Assembly: GCA_030607765.1 (NCBI GenBank)
Contig: JAUWJJ010000074.1
Coordinates: 1 to 6,176 of the forward strand
Direction of reading: 5' to 3'
Origin: Candidatus Aerophobota bacterium
GTDB lineage: Bacteria > Aerophobota > Aerophobia > Aerophobales > B3-G15
DNA: 6,176 bases
Positions 1-6,176 of the stretch are shown one piece after another; positions within the stretch are counted from its first letter, which is position 1, and every line of letters begins with the position of its first letter. Both the position numbers and the translations under genes were made by a program. Under the pieces are notes generated by a model. It saw nothing but the letters and a program-made list of their open reading frames with translations, ran no database searches and had not been told where the DNA came from.

Positions 1-1
1 A

Positions 2-1012
2 GTGGTAAGTAATATTGATTATCTCAAGGTTAAGGATGGGGAGTTTCTAACCCTGCTTGGTCCTAGTGGTTGTGGGAAAACAACTATTTTGAGAATTATA
101 GCAGGCCTAACGAGGGAAGATAAAGGTGAAATATATTTTGGTGATAGAATGGTAAACGATGTCCCGCCAGAACGTAGAAATGCCGCCATGGTCTTTCAGA
201 GTTACGCTCTATTTCCGCATATGAATATTTATGAGAATATTGCCTTTGGATTGAAGATGAGGAAAATCTCAGAAAAGGAGATTGCTATAAAAGTTAAGTC
301 CGGTTTAAAGGTAGTCATGCTTCAGGGCTTTGAAAAACGTTATCCTAAACAACTGAGTGGTGGTCAGCAACAAAGAGTTGCTTTTGCTCGAGCGCTCGTA
401 TGCAATCCGGATGTTTTATTGCTTGATGAACCCTTAAGTAACTTAGATGCAAAACTAAGGGAACAAATGAGATTCGAATTAAAAGAGCTTCAGAAGAGAG
501 TAGAAATAACTTCTATATATGTAACGCATGATCAAGCTGAAGCTCTTGTACTTTCAGATAGAATTGCCGTGATGCACAAAGGATCCATTGTCCAAATTGG
601 CACTCCTTTTGAAATTTATAACAGTCCGCAGGCAAGATTTGTAGCTGACTTTATAGGTTTAGCCAGCTTCATTGAAGGTAAAGTAGCACAAATCAACAAA
701 GATAACATAATAGCTATCACAGACGACAATCTCCAGATACACTGCCGGGGAAAAGCAAAAAAAGGTGATTGTGTATCTATTGGGATAAGGCCTGAAAGTA
801 TCAAAACCTTCAAGTCAGAGAAAAGGGAAGGAATTAATATATTCAAGGGAAGGATAAAACACAGAGCTTATTTAGGTGCTAGTATGGATTACCAGATTGA
901 GGTTGGGAACTGGATACTAAGAGTAATCACAAATCCCAGAGAAATGTTCAATCTTGGGGAGGAGGTAAAGATACAGCTCGAACCTGATGGTTGTATAGCA
1001 ATTCCAAAGTAA
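2..1012 (+). CDS. ABC transporter ATP-binding protein (MalK/UgpC/PotA type), 5'-truncated by window edge
   Basis: This is the cytoplasmic ATPase subunit that powers an importer, probably the one encoded downstream. Counting the first in-window codon as 1, all nucleotide-binding motifs are present: Walker A GPSGCGKTT (20-28), Q-loop Gln66, signature LSGGQQQRV (118-126), Walker B VLLLDE (138-143), D-loop SNLD (146-149) and switch His176. Residues from about 224 to 336 form a C-terminal TOBE/MOI-type regulatory domain with the usual IGIRPESI segment (260-267), which places it in the CUT1/polyamine-type ATPase group. The GTG at base 2 is not the real start: in this family Walker A normally lies near residue 38-40, and the first codons already read as the strand before it, so about 18-20 residues lie off the window. 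The C-terminus is intact, ending in TAA. No terminator follows, so read-through into the binding-protein gene is possible. The family is certain; the substrate cannot be told from an ATPase. Confidence 0.95.
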   Translation: MVSNIDYLKVKDGEFLTLLGPSGCGKTTILRIIAGLTREDKGEIYFGDRMVNDVPPERRNAAMVFQSYALFPHMNIYENIAFGLKMRKISEKEIAIKVKSGLKVVMLQGFEKRYPKQLSGGQQQRVAFARALVCNPDVLLLDEPLSNLDAKLREQMRFELKELQKRVEITSIYVTHDQAEALVLSDRIAVMHKGSIVQIGTPFEIYNSPQARFVADFIGLASFIEGKVAQINKDNIIAITDDNLQIHCRGKAKKGDCVSIGIRPESIKTFKSEKREGINIFKGRIKHRAYLGASMDYQIEVGNWILRVITNPREMFNLGEEVKIQLEPDGCIAIPK

Positions 1013-1345
1013 AGAAGAATACCTTGGAAAAGAAGGTAAAAATTAGCAAATTTGGGTTATTGGGCTTAATAATTTAGTAAAAGTCGTTCTTTTTGCCTCA
1101 AAAGAAAACTTTCAAGGAAGGGGAGCGAAAGTAGTAAGGTCTGCCTTTCATAATTAATGTTCGATTTTCTTCAGAGATGCAATGAATCCTTGAGGAAAGA
1201 AAAGTTAGAAAATAAGGCCAAAGGGGGTGAGAAAGTAAATAGGCCGGGTCTAACTTGAGAAGAAAAGTGGAAAAAATTATTTTTTTCTTTTGGAGCTTTC
1301 AGGGAAAGACGAGCTATATCAAATTTTAACACAGGGAGCAAAATA
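1013..1345 (+). other. 333-base intergenic leader, purine-rich, no gene assigned
   Basis: This gap separates the ATPase from the binding-protein gene and is strongly A/G-biased. It holds several weak inverted repeats. TACCTT/AAGGTA lies at 1020-1038 with a 7-base loop. A 9-bp stem containing two G-U pairs joins 1165-1173 to 1191-1199. An almost pure A-T stem, GAAAAAA/TTTTTTC, spans 1270-1287, and CTTTC/GAAAG spans 1296-1308. None has the GC-rich stem plus T-run of an intrinsic terminator. A 33-codon open frame (1157-1258) has no ribosome-binding site and an in-frame stop immediately upstream, so I do not call it. CATAAT at 1149-1154 resembles a -10 box but has no partner -35. The region could be a 5' leader, an mRNA-processing zone or a decayed gene; the sequence does not decide. 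Confidence 0.6.
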
Positions 1346-2647
1346 ATGTGGAAATTAAGCAAGTTTGCGGTGTTAAGTTTTTTGTTAGTGATAGTGCTTA
1401 TGGGATCCGGAATAGTTGGATTTGCTTTGGAAGAGAGAACTACAACACAATTTATGCCGGAGAAGACATGGCCGGAGTGGATGTATCCTTATAACTGGGA
1501 TAAGATCATAGAGCAAGCTAAAAGAGAAGGCGAAGTAAAGATCATGGGATTTGGGAGTCCAGATGAAAAAGCCTTTTATCTGGAGTTGGCTCGAAAATTT
1601 ACTAAAAAGTACTGTATAAAGGCTCGTTATAATCATGGTGGATGGTTCACTGCGGTACAGACGGTAAAAACGGAGAAAGATCTTGGCCGAACTGAAGGAG
1701 AAATAGATATAGTTTTTCTTTGGGGTCAGCCATTCCATGACCTCTATGAGTATGGAGGCATATGGAATGCTCCTATTGTAGAGATGATACCAAATGCTAA
1801 AAAGATACCCAATTATCCACCTGGTATAAAGTATTACCATGATATGTATCCCACGGGGGGAACATATGTTACACCCTGGGTGTGGATCGATGGATTCCTA
1901 TATAATAAGAAAAAATGGACACGTGCAGAGTTACCTGATACTTTAGAGGGTTTGCTCGATTGGGCCAAGAAGCATCCTGGGGAAGTTGCATACTGTGACC
2001 CAATGAAGGGAGGAAGTGGACATACATACATACTATCGTTGATTTATGCTCTAACAGGAGGCTACGACAAATACGCGTTCAAGGACTTCGAAAAATACGA
2101 AGAGGAACTAATGGCAAATTGGGATACCCTATGGGTCTGGCTCAACGAATTAGAGAAATATCTATACAAGAAGACACCATATCCAGCAGGTAATGCGCAG
2201 ACGATAAAATTGTTTGAGGCAGGAGAAATATCCCTCATTCCGATGTGGGCCACATATATTAGACAGCATATAACATCTGGTGAGTTAGATCCTGAAATGG
2301 TTGGATTTTACATACCGAAACCAACAATAGCTCAACCATTCGATGGGTATGCCATAACTTTTAACTCTACTCATAAGGCAGCAGCGCTACTTTTCATAAA
2401 TTATGCTCTCTCAGAGGAAATTCAAAGAAAGGTTTCAGGTGCAATAGGCGCTCTTCCAACTGATATGAATGCCTGGTACAAAGAAGCAGAGGTAAATCCT
2501 GAACTCACTATAGATGCACCCTGGTGGCCCTCAAAGAAGGAGTGGGACTATCGTACATGGATAGAAAAGGGACCCTTCTGGACACGTGGTGCAGCAGTTA
2601 TGAACAAGATGATGGAAGAATGGGAAGAAAACGTTGCTAGAAAGTAG
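1346..2647 (+). CDS. Secreted ABC transporter substrate-binding protein, YnjB-like (extracellular solute-binding family 1)
   Basis: This protein would capture the importer's substrate outside the membrane. ATG 1346 is well supported: GGGAG at 1334-1338 lies 7 bases upstream, and the N-terminus is a classic Sec signal peptide (Lys3/Lys6, hydrophobic 7-26, likely cleavage after GFA, residue 27). There is no lipobox Cys, so it is soluble or held by the uncleaved signal. The mature chain has the type-2 binding-protein pattern: an opening segment WDKIIEQAKREGEVKIMGFG (about 51-70), a central stretch with LLDWAKKHPGEVAY, and LFEAGEISLIPMW before the C-terminal lobe. From memory these segments resemble E. 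coli YnjB (COG4134) more than PotD or MalE; I could not run a search. It has 22 Trp in 433 residues, unusually many. It is first in the run of permease, phosphodiesterase and phosphatase genes. The binding-protein role is near certain; the ligand is unknown. Confidence 0.9.
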   Translation: MWKLSKFAVLSFLLVIVLMGSGIVGFALEERTTTQFMPEKTWPEWMYPYNWDKIIEQAKREGEVKIMGFGSPDEKAFYLELARKFTKKYCIKARYNHGGWFTAVQTVKTEKDLGRTEGEIDIVFLWGQPFHDLYEYGGIWNAPIVEMIPNAKKIPNYPPGIKYYHDMYPTGGTYVTPWVWIDGFLYNKKKWTRAELPDTLEGLLDWAKKHPGEVAYCDPMKGGSGHTYILSLIYALTGGYDKYAFKDFEKYEEELMANWDTLWVWLNELEKYLYKKTPYPAGNAQTIKLFEAGEISLIPMWATYIRQHITSGELDPEMVGFYIPKPTIAQPFDGYAITFNSTHKAAALLFINYALSEEIQRKVSGAIGALPTDMNAWYKEAEVNPELTIDAPWWPSKKEWDYRTWIEKGPFWTRGAAVMNKMMEEWEENVARK

Positions 2648-2663
2648 CTGAAGAACTATCAAT

Positions 2664-2697
2664 AGGGGATGAGGGATATTTATATCTTTCATCCCCT
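2664..2697 (+). promoter_or_regulatory. Strong intercistronic hairpin between binding-protein and permease genes
   Basis: The arms AGGGGATGAGGGATA (2664-2678) and TATCTTTCATCCCCT (2683-2697) pair over 15 bp with two G-U wobbles and a four-base loop, TTTA. It begins 16 bases after the binding-protein stop codon. It is followed by TTGAATATC rather than a T-run, so it does not look like an intrinsic terminator. In other importer operons, hairpins at this position protect the 3' end of the binding-protein mRNA, or cause partial termination, so that the binding protein outnumbers the permeases. That role is inferred here from position and structure. Confidence 0.7.
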
Positions 2698-2722
2698 TGA
2701 ATATCTAATGGGAATTAGAATA

Positions 2723-3616
2723 ATGAAAATAAGTAAAGAGAAATTATCCGATTGCTTTCTTTTATCACCGTTATTCTTTTTTTATGCAGCTATGATAGGT
2801 GTCCCAATCATGTTGATTTTCCTGAGTTCGCTTGGACTGATTTCCCTTACTGCAAAGATACCAAAAGGCTTTACTCTTGAAGGCTATCGTAAATTTTTTC
2901 TTAGTTCTGGATCTCCTTATTTAGTAAGTTTGCTATTTACTTTTAGGGTCACTTTGATTTCCACAATTATAGCTACAGCTCTGGGTTATTTGCTTGCTCT
3001 ATTTTTGAAGCTGAGAAAGCCCTCATTATCGAAATTGTGTATTAGTTTGATTAGAATACCTCTATTCTGTCCTTTTCTCATTTCGTCTTTCATGTGGTGG
3101 ACTCTGTTATATCCAAAGGGCTATATTAGTATAATATTTGAGAAAATTTTCATAGATTTCTTGCACATAATACAAACAGGTATCCCGCTAACTAACGGGC
3201 CCTATGGAATAGGTATAATTATGTGTGCATCTTGGATGAAGTTTCCCATCGCATTTAGCATCATGTACGGTCTATTTCATATGGTAGATCCAGAGTTAGA
3301 GGCAGCTGCCCGAAACCTTGGAGCAAGAACCTGGCAAGTGATCAGATACATTTATTTTCCACTTACTATTTATGGAGTTTTATCTTCAGCCGTAGCTATT
3401 TTTCTATCCGTCTTTATAGCTTTCTCAATAGCCTTTGTACATGGAGGGTCTTGGCCACGATTTTTATCTATCCTTATATATCGTGATACCATGGAGAGAG
3501 GGGAATGGCTTATGGGGTATACAGCAAGCATCGTCTATATTACCATCTCCCTCATTATAAGTTATATATACCTCCAAATTATTAATCTGCAAGAAAAAAA
3601 AAGGCAATCAAAATGA
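2723..3616 (+). CDS. ABC transporter permease subunit 1 (PotB/ThiP-type, BPD_transp_1)
   Basis: This is one of two inner-membrane channel subunits. From ATG 2723 it is 297 residues with six likely transmembrane segments (about 12-37, 66-95, 105-130, 163-185, 217-241, 263-288). The cytoplasmic EAA loop that docks on the ATPase reads EAAARNLGA (193-201) and continues to YFPL (211-214). The start is a judgement. The frame is open back to ATG 2669, but that codon lies inside a 15-bp hairpin stem with its purines directly abutting it, and it would add 18 residues in front of an already complete first helix. ATG 2708 has no ribosome-binding site. ATG 2723 has a modest GGGA at 2710-2713, 9 bases upstream. 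The 3' end overlaps the next permease by four bases (ATGA), implying translational coupling. Function is sure; the start is less so. Confidence 0.88.
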   Translation: MKISKEKLSDCFLLSPLFFFYAAMIGVPIMLIFLSSLGLISLTAKIPKGFTLEGYRKFFLSSGSPYLVSLLFTFRVTLISTIIATALGYLLALFLKLRKPSLSKLCISLIRIPLFCPFLISSFMWWTLLYPKGYISIIFEKIFIDFLHIIQTGIPLTNGPYGIGIIMCASWMKFPIAFSIMYGLFHMVDPELEAAARNLGARTWQVIRYIYFPLTIYGVLSSAVAIFLSVFIAFSIAFVHGGSWPRFLSILIYRDTMERGEWLMGYTASIVYITISLIISYIYLQIINLQEKKRQSK

Positions 3617-4422
3617 AAACACTCAGAGGGAAAATCTTTAATACTATTATAATAGCATTCATTTTTATCTATATTTTGTTCCCAATGGTAGTCCTAATTA
3701 TGTATGCTTTTGCTGAAAAGTGGTACGCTCAGCACTGGTGGGCACCACAAAAGGTGGGATTTAAATGGTTTCGCGACATTCTTATGTTAGGCGAGGAAAT
3801 TCCAAGAGCTTTCTTTTACAGTTATACTATTGCTTTCATTGTAACAGGACTTACCTTACTGATTGCTTTTTGTGCAGGATACGTCTTAGGCACTAAAAAG
3901 TTTAAGAGTAGGAATATGATGGAGCAAATTTCCAATATACCTTTTGCTTTCCCAGCGGTAACCTTAGGTATAGCCCTCCTGCCAGTATATGCAAGGTTAG
4001 GTATGCTTAGAACTTATTGGGGAGTAGTGCTTGTGCATATGGTTGGAGCAATACCTTTTGCGCTGCGTGTCATAATTGGAACCTTTCGGGCTATATCTCC
4101 TGATATTGAAGAAGCTGCCAGAAACCTTGGAGCAAATAAATTAACTGTACTGCGAAGAATTTATCTACCTTTGACATGGCAGGGTGTGATTGCGGGAGGT
4201 ATATTCGCTTTCACCTGGTCTCTCAATGAGTTCGTTCTGACACTTCTGGTTGGCTTCCCCACTATTCTTACTCTGCCAGTTGAAGTTAGCCAATATATAG
4301 GGGAGTATTTCTTGTCTCCTCAGAGAGCTGCAGTAATCGGTCTCTTCCTCCTGATACCTACCGCAATTCTGCTATATATAGCAGATAAATATATAACTAT
4401 AGAAACAATGGGCAAGGGATAG
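3613..4422 (+). CDS. ABC transporter permease subunit 2 (PotC-type, BPD_transp_1)
   Basis: This is the second channel subunit, pairing with the permease encoded just upstream. It has 269 residues and six predicted helices (about 8-34, 66-93, 106-130, 136-160, 191-215, 236-258). The EAA loop EEAARNLGANKLTVLRRIYL (166-185) is followed by PL, a close fit to the family consensus. The segment after it, WSLNEFVLTLLVG, is also typical of PotC/YdcV-like proteins. Its ATG shares bases with the preceding TGA, so ribosomes finishing permease 1 probably re-initiate here and keep the two subunits at similar levels. E. coli YnjC, the permease partnered with YnjB, is as I recall a single fused double permease; here the two halves are separate genes. 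The family is certain; the substrate is inferred only from neighbours. Confidence 0.93.
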   Translation: MKTLRGKIFNTIIIAFIFIYILFPMVVLIMYAFAEKWYAQHWWAPQKVGFKWFRDILMLGEEIPRAFFYSYTIAFIVTGLTLLIAFCAGYVLGTKKFKSRNMMEQISNIPFAFPAVTLGIALLPVYARLGMLRTYWGVVLVHMVGAIPFALRVIIGTFRAISPDIEEAARNLGANKLTVLRRIYLPLTWQGVIAGGIFAFTWSLNEFVLTLLVGFPTILTLPVEVSQYIGEYFLSPQRAAVIGLFLLIPTAILLYIADKYITIETMGKG

Positions 4423-4429
4423 GATAAAG

Positions 4430-5185
4430 ATGGTTCAGAGAGTTCCCAGGATAATAGGGCATGGAGGAGCTAAGGGTTACGCTCCCAAGAATACGAAAGC
4501 ATCTTTTGAAAAAGCTCTTGAGTTAGGCGTTGATATGGTCGAATTTGACCTCCATCAAACCAAAGATGGTATCATAGTGATCTATCATGATCCATACTTA
4601 GATAGAACAACCAATGTTCATGGACTAATAGGGGAAAAATGGATAAAGGAATTGCAGAACATCGACGTAGGGAGTTGGTTTAATCCTAAATTTAAGGATG
4701 AAAGAATATTAACCTTTGAGGAGGGATTAGAGTTGATGTTGGATAAGATAGACCTTATTATTGAACTTAAGCAGGTTAGTGGTAATGATAGAAGGTACGA
4801 AGGGTTTGAGGAGAGAGTTTTAAAGATATTAAATCGAAAGAATGCAAAAAAGAGGGTGCTTATCACTTCTTTTGATCATTATTCACTAAAGAGATTGAAG
4901 AAACTCGATCCTTCTATAAGAATTGGTCTTTTATTTGGTGCGAACTGGGTTACTCTATGGAAGGAGGTAGAATTATTAAAGCCAGAGGCCATCCATCCTC
5001 ACTGGGTATTTACTACGAGAAAAATGGTAGAGGAGGCACATAGTAGAGGATTAAAGGTTAATGTCTGGGTTGTAAATGAAGAGAATTGGATGCGGAAGTT
5101 GATAAGTTGGGAAGTGGACGGGATTATAACTGATTATCCTGACAGATTAGTTCATGTTCTTCGTGAAATTAAATGTCAAATATAA
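4430..5185 (+). CDS. Glycerophosphodiester phosphodiesterase family protein (GDPD, UgpQ-like), with altered HRG and PENT motifs
   Basis: GDPD enzymes hydrolyse glycerophosphodiesters to glycerol 3-phosphate and an alcohol, using a metal held in a TIM barrel. The 251-residue chain has the usual single-domain cytoplasmic length and no signal peptide. The catalytic set is present: His11, Glu38 and Asp40 in VEFDLHQTKDG, His53 in YHDPYLDRTT, and Glu112 and Lys114 in IIELK. VGSWFNPKF (80-88), VWVVN (212-216) and DGIITDYPD (230-238) are also family hallmarks. Two conserved positions differ: the usual HRGA is HGGA (Gly12) and the usual PENT is PKNT (Lys20). ATG 4430 is chosen because an AGGA overlapping the permease stop codon lies 5 bases upstream; the gap to that stop is 7 bases. 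Placement behind the permeases suggests it acts on the imported compound. The family is near certain; retained activity is likely but not proven. Confidence 0.92.
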   Translation: MVQRVPRIIGHGGAKGYAPKNTKASFEKALELGVDMVEFDLHQTKDGIIVIYHDPYLDRTTNVHGLIGEKWIKELQNIDVGSWFNPKFKDERILTFEEGLELMLDKIDLIIELKQVSGNDRRYEGFEERVLKILNRKNAKKRVLITSFDHYSLKRLKKLDPSIRIGLLFGANWVTLWKEVELLKPEAIHPHWVFTTRKMVEEAHSRGLKVNVWVVNEENWMRKLISWEVDGIITDYPDRLVHVLREIKCQI

Positions 5186-5200
5186 AGGCGAGGTAATCAC

Positions 5201-6091
5201 ATGAAAGTTCTATATCCAAGCGATGATTCTTTAAGAATCCTTAAGGAAATGGAGAGGAAAGAAATCAAGCATCCACTTTTGTGCAAAGGTTTTATCTTTG
5301 ATGTTGATGGGGTAATCTGCAAAGGAAATAAGCTCATCCCAGGAGCAGACAGTACAATTGAGCATCTCAGGAAAGGAGGGAAGAAAGTAAAATTCATCTC
5401 CAATAATTCCACTAAATCTACAAGAGAGTATTTAAAGAAATTTTCTAACCTGGGGATTCCGGTTGAGTTTAAAGATCTCGTTCTCTCAACCTATGCTACA
5501 GCTAAATACATTGCAAAGGAGAAACCTGGCGCCAGAGTCTATATGATTGGAGCAGAGGGATTGAGAAGAGAGTTAGAAGAAGCAGGCCTGGAAGTTGTTG
5601 ATGAGCCCAAAAGAGTAGAATATGTGGTCGTGGGATCACCCTTCGATGCAAGCGGAAGGATAACAGAGAAGAATAGATGGAAACTTACAGGTGCCCTTAG
5701 AGCAATATATTATTCAGGAGCAAAGTATATCGCAACAAATCCCGATAGGATATTCCCAGCAGAAGAGGGAATTGTCCCGGGGACCGGCGCTATAATAGGT
5801 TCTCTTAATTATATGATGCAGCGAGAGCCCGATGCTATAATTGGGAAGCCCTCACCCATGATAGTTCAAGCAGCTTTAGAAAAGATGGATTTGAACAGCG
5901 ATGAATGCGCAATTGTTGGGGATTTAGACACAGATATATTAGCCGGAGAGAAAATGGGGATGGTAACAGTCTTTGTCTTAAGTGGTGTTATGACAAGAAA
6001 AGAACTTGAGGAATTGGGTATAAAACCTGATTTTGTCTATAAAAGCGTAAAAGAGATGGTAAAGTTAGATACAGAGAAAATAAAAAAGTAA
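5201..6091 (+). CDS. HAD-superfamily phosphatase, subfamily IIA (NagD/AraL/phosphoglycolate phosphatase-like)
   Basis: This is a cytoplasmic sugar- or polyol-phosphate phosphatase that works through an aspartyl-phosphate intermediate. Motif I is FDVDG (nucleophile Asp34, acid/base Asp36), motif II ISNNST (66-71), motif III GKPSP (Lys216), and motif IV GDLDTDI (240-246). The C2 cap carries the NagD-type stretch TNPDRIFPAEEGIVPGTGAI (179-198). Motif IV is one residue shorter than the usual GDxLDTD of this subfamily. About 28 residues precede motif I, more than typical NagD proteins have. ATG 5201 is still preferred because GAGGT at 5190-5194 sits 6 bases upstream; the internal ATG 5249 has no proper site. 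It follows the phosphodiesterase gene by 15 bases. A glycerol-3-phosphate phosphatase role is attractive, since the HAD-IIA protein Rv1692 has that activity. Phosphoglycolate or another sugar phosphate is equally compatible with the sequence. Confidence 0.9.
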   Translation: MKVLYPSDDSLRILKEMERKEIKHPLLCKGFIFDVDGVICKGNKLIPGADSTIEHLRKGGKKVKFISNNSTKSTREYLKKFSNLGIPVEFKDLVLSTYATAKYIAKEKPGARVYMIGAEGLRRELEEAGLEVVDEPKRVEYVVVGSPFDASGRITEKNRWKLTGALRAIYYSGAKYIATNPDRIFPAEEGIVPGTGAIIGSLNYMMQREPDAIIGKPSPMIVQAALEKMDLNSDECAIVGDLDTDILAGEKMGMVTVFVLSGVMTRKELEELGIKPDFVYKSVKEMVKLDTEKIKK

Positions 6092-6107
6092 TTCGGAGGT
6101 AAAATCT

Positions 6108-6176
6108 ATGCCAATATGTAAATTCATCGCAGATATTGAGAAAAATATAAACTTGGTGCGAAGAGAGGGAAGGAAA
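6108..6176 (+). CDS. Start of an unidentified gene, cut by the right window edge
   Basis: Only the first 23 codons are visible. They begin MPICKFIADIEKN, run open to the window end, and become Lys/Arg-rich. The start is credible because a full GGAGGT (6095-6100) lies 7 bases upstream and the gene begins 16 bases after the phosphatase stop, matching the spacing of its neighbours. It is therefore probably the next member of the same operon. No signal peptide or recognisable domain appears in this short stretch, and I do not assign a function. Confidence 0.7.
   Translation, partial: MPICKFIADIEKNINLVRREGRK

Noticed and set aside
2..4. GTG at base 2 as the ATPase start codon
   Set aside because: It would remove the conserved N-terminal strand of the nucleotide-binding domain and it sits at the window edge; the gene clearly continues upstream.
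1020..1038. Possible terminator hairpin after the ATPase gene
   Set aside because: The stem is only 6 bp (TACCTT/AAGGTA) and is followed by A-rich sequence, not a T-run, so it cannot be called an intrinsic terminator.
1157..1258. 33-codon open frame inside the leader, ATG to TGA, Lys/Glu/Arg-rich
   Set aside because: There is no Shine-Dalgarno at a workable distance (the nearest AAGGT is 16 bases away), an in-frame stop sits directly upstream, and its composition simply mirrors the purine-rich DNA. Kept only as a remark.
1270..1287. A-tract/T-tract palindrome as a terminator or attenuator
   Set aside because: The stem is nearly all A-T with one G-C pair, too weak to pause polymerase convincingly; a homopolymer-rich stretch is the simpler explanation.
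1255..1320. Promoter-like hexamers upstream of the binding-protein gene (TTGAGA at 1255-1260, TATATC at 1315-1320)
   Set aside because: They are not at 16-18 base spacing from each other, and no good partner exists for either. In AT-rich DNA such matches are expected by chance.
1385..1840. 151-codon open frame on the minus strand
   Set aside because: It lies wholly antisense to the binding-protein gene, has no ribosome-binding site and matches no recognisable family; it is a shadow of the coding strand. The shorter minus-strand frames elsewhere are rejected for the same reason.

Overview
This window is a single-strand cluster (everything reads on +) that looks like an ABC importer operon joined to two catabolic hydrolases. 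The DNA is AT-rich. Arginine is encoded mostly by AGA/AGG, and the proteins are rich in Lys and Glu. The binding protein has a signal peptide but no lipobox Cys, and several starts have Shine-Dalgarno sequences. This suits a thermophilic or anaerobic prokaryote, more probably a bacterium, but no rRNA or other marker is present and the lineage is not fixed.

Layout: (1) 2-1012, the 3' ~95% of a MalK/UgpC/PotA-type ATPase whose true start lies upstream of the window. (2) 1013-1345, a purine-rich, non-coding-looking 333-base leader with weak hairpins and no convincing promoter or terminator. (3) 1346-2647, a secreted, tryptophan-rich binding protein resembling the YnjB group. (4) 2664-2697, a strong 15-bp intercistronic hairpin. 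(5) ~2723-3616 and 3613-4422, two six-helix permeases joined by an ATGA overlap. (6) 4430-5185, a glycerophosphodiester phosphodiesterase-family protein. (7) 5201-6091, a NagD-like HAD phosphatase. (8) 6108 to the right edge, the first 23 codons of an unidentified gene with a good ribosome-binding site.

The downstream genes are 7-17 bases apart or overlapping, so the run from the binding protein onward is probably one transcript, perhaps including the ATPase. The simplest reading is uptake and salvage. The binding protein captures a substrate, two permeases and the ATPase import it, the phosphodiesterase releases an alcohol and glycerol 3-phosphate, and the HAD enzyme may dephosphorylate the product. 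The substrate is not shown by the sequence; glycerophosphodiesters are inferred from context.

The points most worth a second look are the hairpin placed exactly between the binding-protein and permease genes, substitutions in two conserved N-terminal motifs of the phosphodiesterase, a one-residue-shorter motif IV in the HAD enzyme, and the pairing of a YnjB-like importer with these hydrolases. I did not find a clearly unprecedented system.
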